Part shown: positions 10,930 to 21,674 of the stretch, piece by piece
Numbering within the stretch: the first letter of the stretch is position 1
Layout of the letters: each line of letters starts with the position of its first letter
Assembly (NCBI GenBank): GCA_963514095.1
Contig: OY741287.1
Coordinates: 11,304,944-11,368,943, forward strand
DNA: 64,000 nucleotides
Reading direction: 5' to 3'
Source of the DNA: Eutrigla gurnardus
Taxonomy: Eukaryota > Chordata > Actinopteri > Perciformes > Triglidae
Notes under the pieces: generated by a model
What the model was told of the DNA's origin: nothing
The model's database searches: none
Seen by the model: the letters and a program-made list of their open reading frames with translations, nothing else
Program-made: the position numbers and the translations under genes

Positions 10930-11757
10930 AAGCTGTCTGTCTCTCTCTTGTCTCCCTCCATTATCTGCTGTCTGTCTCTATCTTGTCTCCCTCCATCATC
11001 TGCTGTCTGTCTCTCTCCTGTCTCCCTCCATCATCTGCTGTCTGTCTCTCTCTTGTCTCCCTCCATCATCTGCTGTCTGTCGCTCCTGTCTCCCTCTATC
11101 ATCTGCTGTCTGTCTCTCTCCTGTCTCCCTCCATCATCTGCTGTCTGTCTCTCTCTTGTCTCCCTCTATCATCTGCTGTCTGTCTCTCTCTCTTTCCATC
11201 ATATGCTGTCTGTCTCTCTCTTGTCTCCCTCCATCATCTGCTGTCTGTCGCTCCTGTCTCCCTCCATCATCTGCTGTCTGTCTCTCTCCTGTCTCCCTCC
11301 ATCATCTGCTGTCTGTCTCTCTCCTGTCTCCCTCCATCATCTGCTGTCTGTCTCTCTCCTGTCTCCCTCCATCATCTGCTGTCTGTCTCTCTCCTGTCTC
11401 CCTCCATCATCTCCTGTCTGTCTCTCTCCTGTCTCCCTCCATCATCTGCTGTCTGTCTCTCTCTTGTCTCCCTCCATCATCTGCTGTCTGTCTCTCTCTT
11501 GTCTCCCTCTATCATCTGCTGTCTGTCTCTCTCTCTTTCCATCATATGCTGTCTGTCTCTCTCTTGTCTCCCTCCATCATCTGCTGTCTGTCGCTCCTGT
11601 CTCCCTCCATCAGCTGCTGTCTGTCTCTCTCCTGTCTCCCTCCATCATCTGCTGTCTGTCTCTCTCCTGTCTCCCTCCCTTATCTGCTGTCTGTCTCTCT
11701 CTTGTCTCCCTCCATCATCTCCTGTCTGTCTCTCTCCTGTCTCCCTCCATCATCTGC
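10930..11757 (+). repeat. 35-bp minisatellite in intron 1, next to exon 2
   Basis: About 23 tandem units of roughly 35 bp built on 'tctccctccatcatctgctg' plus a 'tctgtctctctc' half. Shorter variants (31 bp with 'cgctcctg', 26-27 bp with 'tttccatcatatg') recur together at 11183-11265 and 11528-11610, which shows a second-level duplication of about 345 bp. Because 35 is not divisible by 3, each plus frame passes through the same three phases, so all three are open for about 270-300 codons. This is not coding sequence. Confidence 0.95.
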
Positions 11758-11918
11758 TTGTCCTCAGAAGGACGGATGCAGGAGTGGACACAAACAGGAT
11801 TTTCAAAGAGCAGTGGTCACATCGACCAGATATTCGCTCTCTTCAACATCATTTGAAAACATGTTTGTTGATTTTATTTCATTGAATGAAAACAATATAT
11901 ATGTTTGTGTTTCTCCAG

Positions 11919-11951
11919 GACTCCAGGTTGAAGGAAATCACAACTCAACAG
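11919..11951 (+). CDS. SRCR-Ig gene exon 2: 11-codon linker micro-exon
   Basis: The acceptor TTTCTCCAG precedes G11919 and the donor GTAAAT follows 11951. Phase 1 in and out, 33 nt, encoding the linker LQVEGNHNST, with an N-x-S/T glycosylation signal. It joins the signal peptide to the first SRCR domain without changing frame. Micro-exons of this kind between a signal exon and a domain exon are common in SRCR and Ig genes. It lies 160 bp after the 35-bp minisatellite. Confidence 0.7.
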
Positions 11952-12030
11952 GTAAATAGAGAAATTAACAAGAGAGAAAGAAAGCAGAATCTTCACTTCT
12001 TTCACTGACGACTCTCTTCTTTCTGTTCAG

Positions 12031-12321
12031 AGCCTGATGATGTCAGGTTGGTGGGAGGAGCCAGTCGCTGTGCTGGAACACTGGAGGTGAGACGTCAGGG
12101 AGACTGGAGACCAGTGTTTGGCGATGACTGGACCCTGAAGAAAGCAGCTGTTGCCTGTAGAGAGCTGGACTGTGGCTCTGCTGTTTCTGTAGGACGGAGA
12201 AAGGAGTCCTCAAGAAGACCTGTGTGGAGGATCAGGTCCAGCTATGTTCATTCTGGATCCACTCTGAGGGAGTGTGCAACATCAGGTTTCTTTTCCTCCA
12301 TCCTGAATCTCACCTGCTCAG
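12031..12321 (+). CDS. SRCR-Ig gene exon 3: SRCR domain 1
   Basis: 97 codons, phase 1 on both sides, acceptor TTCTGTTCAG and donor GTAAGC. The frame opens with DVRLVGGASRCAGTLEV, continues with AAVACRELDCGSA and closes with LRECA...LNLTCSG, the usual SRCR framework with VRLVGG start, xVCRELxCG core and LTCS end. It has six Cys instead of eight: the W-x-x-V-C Cys of the second strand is absent ('WRPVFGDDW'). It is about 90% identical at the nucleotide level to exon 5. The intron after it carries a 669-bp insertion and the Tc1 and ERV elements. Confidence 0.92.
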
Positions 12322-12378
12322 GTAAGCCCCTCAGTGACATCATCTATGACATCATCTATGACAGCAGTGTTCCCAGTA

Positions 12379-12557
12379 GGCTCGTTCGGGATGATCTTGG
12401 CTTGGCTTGACTTGACTTATCACGCCGACGAGAGCTGCAGGGGTCTGAGGGGGCGGGCTATAAAAGAGACCGTAGCCAAACGCCGTCAAGTCGGACAACA
12501 AAGTCAACGTGACTATAGTGCTCAAGCGATAGAACACAGCAGCAAACCAAAGAGGAT

Positions 12558-12608
<51 letters not shown>

Positions 12609-13047
12609 CACACACACACATACATATATACATAAATACATACATACACACACACACACGCAAGGCAACATGTGGAAGGCATTATTTTTTCCCAGTATAT
12701 TTGTATTATCATTCTATGTTTGTATTAACCAGACCTCACATATAAATAGGCCGACTCACAGCACAATGCACGGAACTTAAGATCAAGCCATGAGATCAAT
12801 GCGACCAAAATAAAAAGTATCATTTCACCACAAGGTGGCCGCCGAGTGCGGACCTGAACACACGTCATTGAACTTTTAACCAATGAGAACCATTCCGCTG
12901 TAGCGGAGGTGTGGACAAGCCAGTTGCAGCCACCGTGGACCGCGCTGCCAAGTCGGACACAATTCTAGCCATCATGCATCGCTTTCAACCCACAATACAT
13001 CACGTTAGGTAGCGGCTGCAGGCGGCTACATCAAGTCGAATTCGCCT
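12379..13047. mobile_element. 669-bp insertion with 3-4-bp target duplication (non-autonomous DNA element)
   Basis: The duplicated intron copy at 25620-25640 reads 'ttcccagtatgttcc' without interruption. Here the same sequence is split after 'cccagta' (12378) and resumes 'agtatgttcc' at 13048, so the insert is flanked by agta (or agt). The ends 'aggctcgttcg' and 'aattcgcct' are weakly inverted. It contains 'caagtcggac' motifs, a TA/CA microsatellite and no transposase. The class is unresolved (PIF/Harbinger is possible given the 3-bp duplication). Confidence 0.7.
12560..12660. repeat. (TA)n/(CA)n compound microsatellite
   Basis: About 23 TA units followed by CA/TACA repeats, inside the 669-bp insertion. 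Confidence 0.95.
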
Positions 13048-13201
13048 AGTATGTTCCTTCCTCTGTCCCAGTGACAGTCAGTGGTTTCCACTGGACTGAA
13101 CTGTAAAGTTCTCCAGGACAATGACGTCCTAGAATGTAGAGAAGTGGGCTGGTTTCTGGAAGCTTCAGACCCTCCATAGACTGCTGAGCTTCACCTGGCG
13201 G

Positions 13202-13249
<48 letters not shown>

Positions 13250-13277
13250 AGACCTGTGACATCACTTCCTGTTTTGA
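13048..13277 (+). repeat. Segmental-duplication tail, copy 1 (partner 25628-25854)
   Basis: From 'agtatgttccttcctctgtc' to 'cacttcctgtttt' it is nearly identical to the intron after exon 5. It includes a (TCTG)n tract (13201-13249, about 12 units, against about 8 in the partner). Together with exon 3 it forms a duplicated block starting at 12005. Confidence 0.93.
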
Positions 13278-14568
13278 GGGTCCATCTTGTTGAACGGAGG
13301 GTAAATGTGACCTTTCATCTCTCGTCCCTCATTTCCATCTAAAGTCTTACCAAACGCCTTTCAGTAGAGAACTACAAACAGGAAGTAGGACCATATAACA
13401 GCTGTTGAACAAATGAATGAACAAATAATCATTTTCATATCGGTGTAATCCCCACAGGCACAAATAGAAAGTTAAGCATAAGAATATTGCACAAATACGT
13501 TGACTAAGGCATATGATTTTAATCATATTTCACATATTAAACAGTAAATATAAGCGGCTATTTCAACAAAGAAATGTCCTTTTTCAGAAAAATCACGTTC
13601 GCAAAAAATCTAGAACTCTGCAAAGAATCTGGATTATGTCCACGATATGAAATGTTGAAAATGTCGGAGAATATTGTTTAGATATGTGATCGGTAGGAAA
13701 AACAGTAATTTTCTTCTAAGTAATCAAAATCCTCTCCCGACGTAAAGCTGCTAGAATCACTTTTATTTCCATATCGATGGTTGACGAGGAAAGGACGGAC
13801 ATTGTTTTCAGTTGGTTCAGATTTCGGAAAAAGACAGACATGTAGGAGAAACTCAGGGTTTGTTGAAGCAAACCTACAAGCGAGCAGGTTAGGTTCACAG
13901 AGTTGGTTACTATGGTAACTGACCTAAAGGTTGAAGGTCTGGATTATTACTTTTATCGTGTTCTTTCTTATTTTATTGGTTTTAACCTACATGTCACCTG
14001 TTGCTTTTACTATTCTTTATTTATCCTTTAGCTTTTTATTGACTTGTCTTATAGATTCTAACTAGATGGTTGCTTCTTTTTATGTATTTTTACTCCTACT
14101 TTTTAAAGGATTTGATTCACATGCATCATTGATCACATCTGGTGCTTTTATGCACACAAGGGCTGAAGTTGGGTCTCAGCTTTGGTCGGGACACTGCCCA
14201 GCAACCCCACTGTCTAGCAGCTACGCTACTACTTACTCTCTGGGTGGGTAAATAGCTTCGGATGTCTCTTTTCTTTGTCCAGACCTGCAAACTCAGAGGG
14301 GCTGAAAAAGGTGACATATTTGCCAAATAAACCTGAGTAGGGGGGTTTGCCCCCCCCCCCCCCAAAAGATTTTTCTGTGGTTTTAACACATAAATGAAGC
14401 ATTCTGGTGAACTCTGAGAAGAAAATAAGGGAAAAGACAAGATTTTCTTCAGGTAAAAAAACAAACAAATGTAGTAACAGATCAACAACAATAAGCACAC
14501 AAACACTTATGACAGTACATGTAATCATACAAACCCAGCAGAGGCTCTGAAGCAATCATTCATCAATC
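13278..14568. other. Intronic sequence with one dispersed repeat
   Basis: AT-rich and non-coding. The segment 13829-13921 (minus strand) is clearly similar to 63909-63999, sharing 'ctaacctgctcgct' and 'cttcaacaaac...gagtttctcc', so it is a dispersed repeat. A poly-C run lies at 14347-14363. Nothing else was recognised. Confidence 0.5.
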
Positions 14569-14570
14569 TA

Positions 14571-16197
14571 CACTCAACAACAATATAAACGCAACACTTT
14601 TGTTTTTGCTCCCATTTTTCATGAGATGGACTTAAAGATCTAAAATTCATTCCAGATACACAATATTACCATTTCTCTCAGACATTGTTCACAAATCTGT
14701 CTAAATGTGTGATAGTGAGCAGCTTTGCTGAGATAATCCATCCCACCTCACAGGTGTGCCACATCAAGATGCTGATCTGACATCATGATTAGTGCACAGG
14801 TGTGCCTTAGACTGTCCACAATAAAAGGCCACCCTGAAATGTGCATTTTTTTGCTTTATGGGGGGTCTGGGGACTCAGAACCAGTCAGTATCTGGTGTGA
14901 CCACCATTTGCCTCATGCAGTGCAACACATCTTCTTCGCATAGAGTTTATCAGATTGTCAATTGTGGCCTGTGGAATGTTGGTCCACTCCTCTTCAATGG
15001 CTGTGCGAAGTTGCTGGATATTAGTGGGAACTGGTACACGCTGTCGTATACGCCGGTCAAGCACATCCCAAACATGCTCAATGGGTGACATGTCCGGTGA
15101 GTATGCTGGCCATGCAAGAACTGGGACATTTTCAGCTTCCAAGAATTGTGTACAGATCCTTGCAACATGGGGCCGTGCATTATCTTGCTGAAACATGAGG
15201 TGATGTTCATGGATGTATGGCACAACAATGGGCCTCAGGATCTCATCACGGTATCTCTGTGCATTCAAAATGCCATCAATAAAATGCACCTGTGTCCTTC
15301 GTCCATAACAGATGCCTGCCCATACCATAACCCCACCACTACCATGGGCCACTCGATCCATAACATTGACATCAGCAAAGCGCTCACCCACACGACGAAC
15401 ACACGCGCTGTCTGCCATCTGCCCTGAACAATGTAAACCGAGATTCATCCGTGAAGAGAACACCTCTCCAACGTGCCAGACGCCATCGAATGTGAGCATT
15501 TGCCCACTCAAGTCTGTTACGGCGACGAGCTGGAGTCAGGTCAAGACCCCGATGAGGACGACGAGCATGCAGTTGAGCTTCCCTGAGACGGTTTCTGACA
15601 GTTTGTGCAGAAATTGTTTGGTTATGCAAAACAATTGTTTCAGCAGCTGTCTGAGTGGCTGGTCTCAGACGATCTTGGAGGTGAACCTGCTGGATGTGGA
15701 GGTCCTGGGCTGGTGTGGTTACACGTGGTCTGCGGTTGTGAGGCCGGTTGGATGTACTGCCATATTCTCTGAAACGCCTTTGGAGACGGCTTATGGTGGA
15801 GAAATGAACATTCAATGCACGAGCAACAGATCTGGTTGACATTCCTGCTGTCAGCATGCCAATTGCACGCTCCCTCAATGCTTGTGGCATCTGTGGCATT
15901 TTGCTGTGAGACAAAACTGAACATTTCAGAGTGGCCTTTTATTGTGGGCAGTCTAAGGCACACCTGTGCACTAATCATGATGTCAGATCAGCATCTTGAT
16001 GTGGCACACCTGTGAGGTGGGATGGATTATCTCAGCAAAGCAGAAGTGCTCACTATCACACATTTAGACAGATTTGTGAACAATGTTTGAGAGAAATGGT
16101 AATATTGTGTATCTGGAATTAATTTTAGATCTTTAAGTCCATCTCATGAAAAATGGGAGCAAAAACAAAAGTGTTGCGTTTGTATTTTTGTTGAGTG
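14571..16197 (-). mobile_element. Near-complete Tc1-like transposon with long terminal inverted repeats
   Basis: TA target duplications at 14569-14570 and 16198-16199. The ends 'cactcaacaacaatataaac' and its inverse at 16178-16197 begin inverted repeats of about 275 bp that match closely. The 1627-bp length and single internal transposase on the minus strand are typical of Tc1 elements with extended inverted repeats. High arm similarity suggests a fairly young insertion. Confidence 0.95.
14885..15914 (-). pseudogene. Tc1 transposase, one frameshift
   Basis: About 343 codons on the minus strand. The N-terminal frame (15914 down to about 15400) has a paired-type helix-turn-helix (RSVARALNVHFSTISRLQRR) and the first catalytic Asp in LFTDESRFTLF. 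The second frame (from about 15400 to 14885) has the second Asp in MFQQDNARPH and the catalytic Glu in SPDMSPIEHVWD, giving a DD34E-type triad. A single extra base around 15394-15405 separates the frames. All catalytic residues are present, so only this lesion is visible. It would cut and paste the element at TA sites if it were intact. Confidence 0.92.
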
Positions 16198-16199
16198 TA

Positions 16200-16493
16200 A
16201 TTAAAGTATATACATTTAAAGTACTCATACATATGCATACCAATTTCTAAAAGCACAAAGGACATATCTCAGGACCTACAGACACCCTGTGCTCAAATAA
16301 AGTATCGTCAGTAATTATGAGACATGGGATGGCTCTAATTAATTTCTTGTCTCAACCTTTAGCCAGGCCCAGCTCCATCTGCACCACAGCCCTGACGCTA
16401 GCTGTGTTACATAGATAGCGTCTTCCATTCTCTCATTCTTGAAAAGAAGTGTCCAGATATTATCTGCTGGGTCAGCGCTCCTTCTTCATAATG
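16200..16493. other. Intronic sequence between the Tc1 and ERV insertions
   Basis: Nothing recognised. It ends with the ERV target site 'acatc' at 16494-16498. Confidence 0.5.
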
Positions 16494-16498
16494 ACATC

Positions 16499-16933
16499 TG
16501 TTAAAATAATTACCCGTTGGTATAGAACTGGAGGAAGGAGATCGGAGTCAGCTCAAGGTCCAAACAGGGATTTAATCTTGATCAAGAGGAGAATTCACAG
16601 AACAACATGCTGGTCTGTTGCAAAGTGTAGACTCAACGTATTGTGAGACAAACATGATATTTATCCATCTTCTTGTGGGTGTGTTTTCACTCAGTTCACA
16701 GGGATGGAAGTCATAAACTCCGATGTTTATCTAAACCTTGCATGGGTCGCAAACCCCACCTGGGTCATAAACCACACCCATGTCGCAAAACACCCATGGG
16801 TTGCAAAACACACACAAATGGCCACAGGCCACACGTCACAGGTCACAGGACACATTTACATTCACCAAACCTTCTCATGTGTAAGTCTTCAGTTCAGATG
16901 CCTCTCATCAAGAAGTACAAAATTTCCATATCA
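16499..16933 (-). repeat. ERV 3' LTR (435 bp)
   Basis: Begins 'tgttaaaataattac' and ends 'tttccatatca' on the plus strand. I see no difference from 23422-23856. On the minus strand the 5' side of the LTR is 'tgatatgg'. Confidence 0.97.
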
Positions 16934-16946
16934 TATCCCTCCTGTT
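16934..16946 (-). other. ERV polypurine tract
   Basis: On the minus strand, 'caggagggata' directly precedes the 3' LTR. It is a short purine run in the position expected for second-strand priming. Confidence 0.6.
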
Positions 16947-17418
16947 TATGCTGATTCTAAGCATAATCATAACATACATTTTGTGAAGTGTGAGAGCAAA
17001 AACCCTATCAGGCAGTTCAAAACATTCTTATTATCCATTATCCTTCTAGAAAGGGAAACTCTCTCACGGTCCCGCTGCCCCGGCAACCACCCGCAGGTAC
17101 TCCATTTAACAAGGCACAGAAATTATATAAAAATAAGCATAAATTCAAAAGCATTTTGATTACATTGTTGCCCCCAAAAACAAAACATAAATGTCCTCGC
17201 CAAGCTAGTCAACCTATCGGGCTTGGCTACGGACCTATCCCTACCTAGTTAAACTATCCCTTGCACGTAAAAAGAACAAAAACAATGGGGTCACCTTCAA
17301 TATGTACAAATGCTGTGAATATTTTTCTCCTAAGTGGCTCTAGTCGGCCAATTCAGAAAACTACAACTTCCGTTAGATTTTCTGTAGTCTCATCATAATC
17401 AGTAGAATAAACATATCC

Positions 17419-19010
17419 TTAGTCCGTGGTGTCCTTGTCCTCATCAAAGAGGTTACCATATAAATCATCATCTATCAGATCAGAAGTAACATTTTCTTGT
17501 GCTGCATTCTCATAGTCCCCTCGGTGATCATCGGAGGTGGGGATCCTTTCGTACAGCATAGTTGTTTTAGTCACAGCGGTGTCAATGAGTCTCTGTAACA
17601 GTCCTCTCAAACAGGGGATACAACAACATCCACAAACGATTAGAATGGTAATCATTACGGTTACAGATAACATCATAGTTTTTATAGAACCTGCCCATTT
17701 TCCAAAAATGTCCTGGAGCCATCCTGTCAGAGGATCTTCAAAACCAGAGTTTTCAGCTAACTCTGCAGATAGAGAGGTTAATCCATTCAACGCCTTAGTG
17801 ATGCTGCCATCAGGTGCTGTATTGTTGGGAATAAACGTACAACACATATCTCCAAACATTTTACATACTCCTCCTTTTTCAGCCAACAACATATCTAACG
17901 CCATCCTATTCTGCCATGCCATTAAACTAGTCTTATCTAACTGTTGATGTATGCCCCCAATTGCTTCCTTAGTGTAATTTAAAAATCTCTGTTGGTTATA
18001 ATAGACGTAATTTATCCAATCCACATTTTTATTAACGGTTACCCACCAAGCCAGGAGTGATTCAAATCCTGCAGCAACCTGATTTCTGGCTTTAAACTCA
18101 TCAGGAACACCTCGAGGAACACCAATTGCATCTATATAAACTCTGTTGTCAAAAGATCCTGCTGGTGCATTTCTCTTTGTTCGTGAATTATGTGTCGTCA
18201 CTTTTTCTAATGTCGTGTCATATGGTAAAATATATGTCGGCATTAATAATTGTACCATAGCACAAGTTCCCTTCCAATCAGTTGGTAATTTTGCTCTGAG
18301 TATCTTACCTCCACAGAACCACCATACATCAGCTCTGGCCATCGTTTGATCATTCACTATGTCATCAGTGACATTGCTCTCACCCTTAATTACATCAATG
18401 ATGGTTTTACAGGTTGTCAATACTCCTACTGACACAGTACCTCTGCTTCGTGTCAAGCAGGTATAATTCCCGGTGTATGGCGTAAACCAAGGTGGTTTAA
18501 TCTGTGATGACACTGGGGAACAGAAGTTTCAAAGTGGTGCAGTTTGTAGCACTCTCTGATTTGTATAATTCTAGCATGCAACGAAAACCTTTTGGATCAT
18601 TATCTGGATTAAGGGGAAAAGGCACTGTGCCTAACCCCGGCCTGGCTGCTGCACATGCTAGACAATTGGAAGAGGATAACTTGCTGTTTCGGGCTGTGTG
18701 AACGATCCATTGTAGCCATACATTTGAGTCTGTGAATCCTGTTTCTAGGGCATACGTTACCTTCATATTTCTTATGTCTATATATTTTACAGGATTATTT
18801 TTCATCGAAGTCGATTTGGTTGGTGTGGCTGTTACAGATGTTGTCTGATTTCTCGGGCTTGGGGACACTATTATATGGAATATCCCAACCTTGTTTATTC
18901 CACTCCCCCCATGCTCCTATACCTGGCCTTGTGTCCCTATATTTGAAATAAAGAATGCAATTGTGGTCACACATAAAACAGTTATCAAGCATAGCTTTAA
19001 ATCCGGCATG
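17419..19010 (-). pseudogene. ERV env (SU broken, TM frame open)
   Basis: A signal-peptide-like start near 19010 (MPDLKLCLITVLCV) runs into a stop after about 30 codons. SU continues in other frames (18992-18795 and 18868-18497). The last 364 codons (18513-17419) are uninterrupted and hold the end of SU, a furin-type RTKR site, an immunosuppressive-domain-like stretch ending in EKGGVC, a CX6CC motif (CKMFGDMCC), one transmembrane helix (TVMITILIVCGCCC) and an acidic tail. CX6CC with an RxKR site is the gamma-type env layout. At least two frame changes lie in SU, so no complete glycoprotein is encoded. Confidence 0.88.
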
Positions 19011-19020
19011 GTGAATGCTT

Positions 19021-19877
19021 CTACTTATCTGACAGTGGTATTTGTGCTCTTTTGCAGTGTGTGAGATGGATCCAAGTCTGTCTTTCAGCTATGCGGACTG
19101 CTGTGGGTGTAGACAGTAACACTTGATAGGGTCCTTCCCAGCAGGGAGCTGACCAATCCCCCGCCTCAGGACTTTGATAAACACCCAATCTCCTGGGTTT
19201 ATTGGCCCTCCTGTTGGTGCTGGATCTGTAGGAGGAGATACTGTAGAGATAACACATTTGTTCTTCATCATTTTTGACATGTAGTCAACGATTGTTTCAG
19301 TCAATCTTGTATCATCTCCCTTTGTATCTATTAGCGGTACCCTAAATGTCCTTCCATATAATATTTCAAATGGTGATAATCCTGTACTGTTAGGTTGAAT
19401 GTGTAAGCTTAACTCTACAGCTGGTAGACATGTTACCCAACTCTTCCCTGTTTCTTCCATAGCCTTCCTCAGTTTTGCTTTAAAAGTTCCATTGTTTCTT
19501 TCCACCAGTCCTGCTGACTGTGGATGGTAACTACAATGGAACCTGAGTTGGATTGAAAATATTTCCGATAGCTTTTGTATTACTTGATTCCTAAAATGAG
19601 GACCGTTATCACAATAAATCTTTTCTGGAAAACCATACCTTGGAGCTATTATTGTAGCCAAAATTTTGGCCACAGTTATTGCATCATTGTTCACTTTTGG
19701 TGTAATTTCTACCCATTTGGAGAACATATCCACTATCACTAAACAGTATTTCTTTCCTTCGGCTCTGTTTAATTCAATAAAATCCATACAGATACATTGG
19801 AATGGGTATGTCGCTTCTGGAAATGTACCTGGTTTAGGACGTAGTCTACCTTGAGCATTATGCTTAGAGCATATCAA
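19021..19877 (-). pseudogene. ERV integrase (core intact, C-terminus frameshifted)
   Basis: The frame 19877-19089 contains the three acidic catalytic positions of the DDE core: Asp in ICMDFIEL, Asp in IYCDNGPHF and Glu in GLVERNNGTFK. After PGDWVFIKVLRR the homology moves to the 19257-19021 frame (WEGPYQVLLSTPTAVRI...WIHLTHCK), the gammaretroviral-type C-terminal domain. A frameshift therefore lies near 19140-19190. The zinc-binding N-terminus is partly in the preceding frame around 19900-20050. Confidence 0.88.
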
Positions 19878-21558
19878 TCATGAGACACAAAAATTTTTTT
19901 GTGTAATTGTGAAATCCATATGTAGTAAAAATGTTCTCTATTGTGGATACCATCCCTCCTGTTGAGACATGGGTAATCCCATGACTCAATATCGCAGCAA
20001 ATCTAAATACATTTTTTGGTAGTATAGGCTTTCCGTCGAGGCTCTCCCAAATCCCCGTTTCTGTCTGTGTGGCTCCTTTATTTCGCCACATGCCTTTTTC
20101 AGTCTCCGGTGAACTATTTTGCATGTCTCTCAAAATGTCATGATCTATATGTGTAAGCGTAGTCTCAGTAGTATAAATGTCATCTACATTTTTCTGAGTA
20201 GTAGCCGCTCGTTTTGCTTCCTCGTCCGCTTTTTTATTCCCCATTGAAATAAAATCTTTACCCGTAGTATGTGCGGCACACTTGCATATTGCAACTTTTC
20301 TTGGCAGTTGAACGGCATCCAGTAGCTGCAAAATGAGATCTTTATGTGTAATAGGTTTCCCTGTAGATGTTACCATGCCTCTATTTTTCCACTGTTGTGC
20401 AAACACGTGAAGTGTCGAGAATGCATACTGGCTATCTGTATATACAGTTATATCTTTATTTCTCCCTATTTTGCACGCCTCTGTAAGTGCAACAAGTTCT
20501 GCTGCCTGCGCAGAGAAATGCGACGGTAAGGAGCCTGACTTCAAAACCTTGTCAGATGTTACTACAGCATATCCACTTACATTTGTCCTGTCAGGATTCT
20601 TTTTACATGAGCCATCTACAAATATCACAATATCAGCAGCATCAAGTGGTACATCGGTGAGATCTGGTCTTGGTAAAACTCTAGCACTAATTTCTCCTAC
20701 ACAATCATGTGCTATTCCATCTGTTTCATTTGGTAGCAGGGTTGATGGGTTTAATGTAGTGCATCTCTCTATAGTGAGATGTGGCTGTGACAGTAGGATA
20801 GTCATACAACTAAGATGTCGCGCTGGTGTGACATGTGACACCATAAGTGTCAGTGGGTGAAATAACACTATAGAAGCAGAACTCTGCACACTGAGTGCAG
20901 CTGCCTGTACTGCCTGCAAACAAGGTGGCATAGCCTTTGTGATGTTATCAAGTTTTGATGAATAATATGCAATAGGTCTCTGTTTTCCTCCAAATGGTTG
21001 TGTTAGAACACTAGTCATAAAACCAGATCTTGCATCGCAAGTCTGAACAAACGGCTTTGAGTAATCAGGGAAAGCTAATACTGCTGAGCTCACTAGAACT
21101 TGTTTGAGTCTAACAAAAGCATCATTAGTTTCTTGAGTCCATGTTATTTTGTCTTGAGCTGCCATAGGTTGGTCATATATAGTATTTTGGAGCGGTTGTG
21201 CTATTTCAGCATAATTAGCAATCCATTGTCTGCAAAAATTAGTCATACCTAAGAAAGACATCATTTGTCTTTTGGTTGTAGGTTTTGGTGCTTGTAAAAT
21301 AGCTGTTTTCCTTTTTTTGTCTAGATGTTTACCTGACTGTGAAATCTTAAAACCTAAATATTTTACAACCGTTTGCCACAATTGTAATTTATTTTTGCTG
21401 ACCTTATGTCCTTGTTCAGCTAAGAACTTTAATAGAGCTAAAGTGTCAGTTTTGCAATCTATTTCAGTTTTAGATGCTATTAAGATGTCATCCACATATA
21501 ATAGTATCTGGCTTTTACACGGGGGTTCAAATTTTGCTAAGTTTGCGGACATGGCCAT
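19864..21558 (-). pseudogene. ERV pol: C-terminal reverse transcriptase, RNase H and integrase N-terminus
   Basis: A 564-codon open frame. It starts just before the active-site motif YVDDILIAS (residues 21-29), so the fingers, the first palm segment and the protease are missing. Thumb and connection follow (YLGFKIS, SFLGMTNFCRQWI), then RNase H with FVDGSCKKNP, ELVALTEAC and YTDSQYA giving the D-E-D carboxylates, then the start of integrase. The frame is long and undamaged, in contrast to gag. The deletion joint lies between 21558 and about 21680. Confidence 0.9.
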
Positions 21559-21674
21559 AGAAAAGAATAGTTGTCAGTAGGCAGTCTACCACCGCCTTCA
21601 TTTTTTCTGATTATTCTAATTGTTCTGCATGCTCCCGTCTCGCATAGAAAACAAGTTTTAAAGTTTTATAATTG

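Larger units (their letters stand above)
5036..11918 (+). other. Intron 1 of the SRCR-Ig gene
   Basis: GTAGG donor to TTTCTCCAG acceptor. It holds a duplicated 150-bp segment, the 2.0-kb hAT element, a LINE tail, a CA repeat and a 35-bp minisatellite. Between 7450 and 9600 and between 10260 and 10900 I see only AT-rich DNA with no coding signal. Confidence 0.7.

Noticed and set aside
10948..11959. Three overlapping 267-302-codon plus-strand frames rich in Leu, Ser and Cys
   Set aside because: They are the three phases of one 35-bp tandem repeat. The open frames follow from unit length and lack of stops, and there is no codon or domain evidence.
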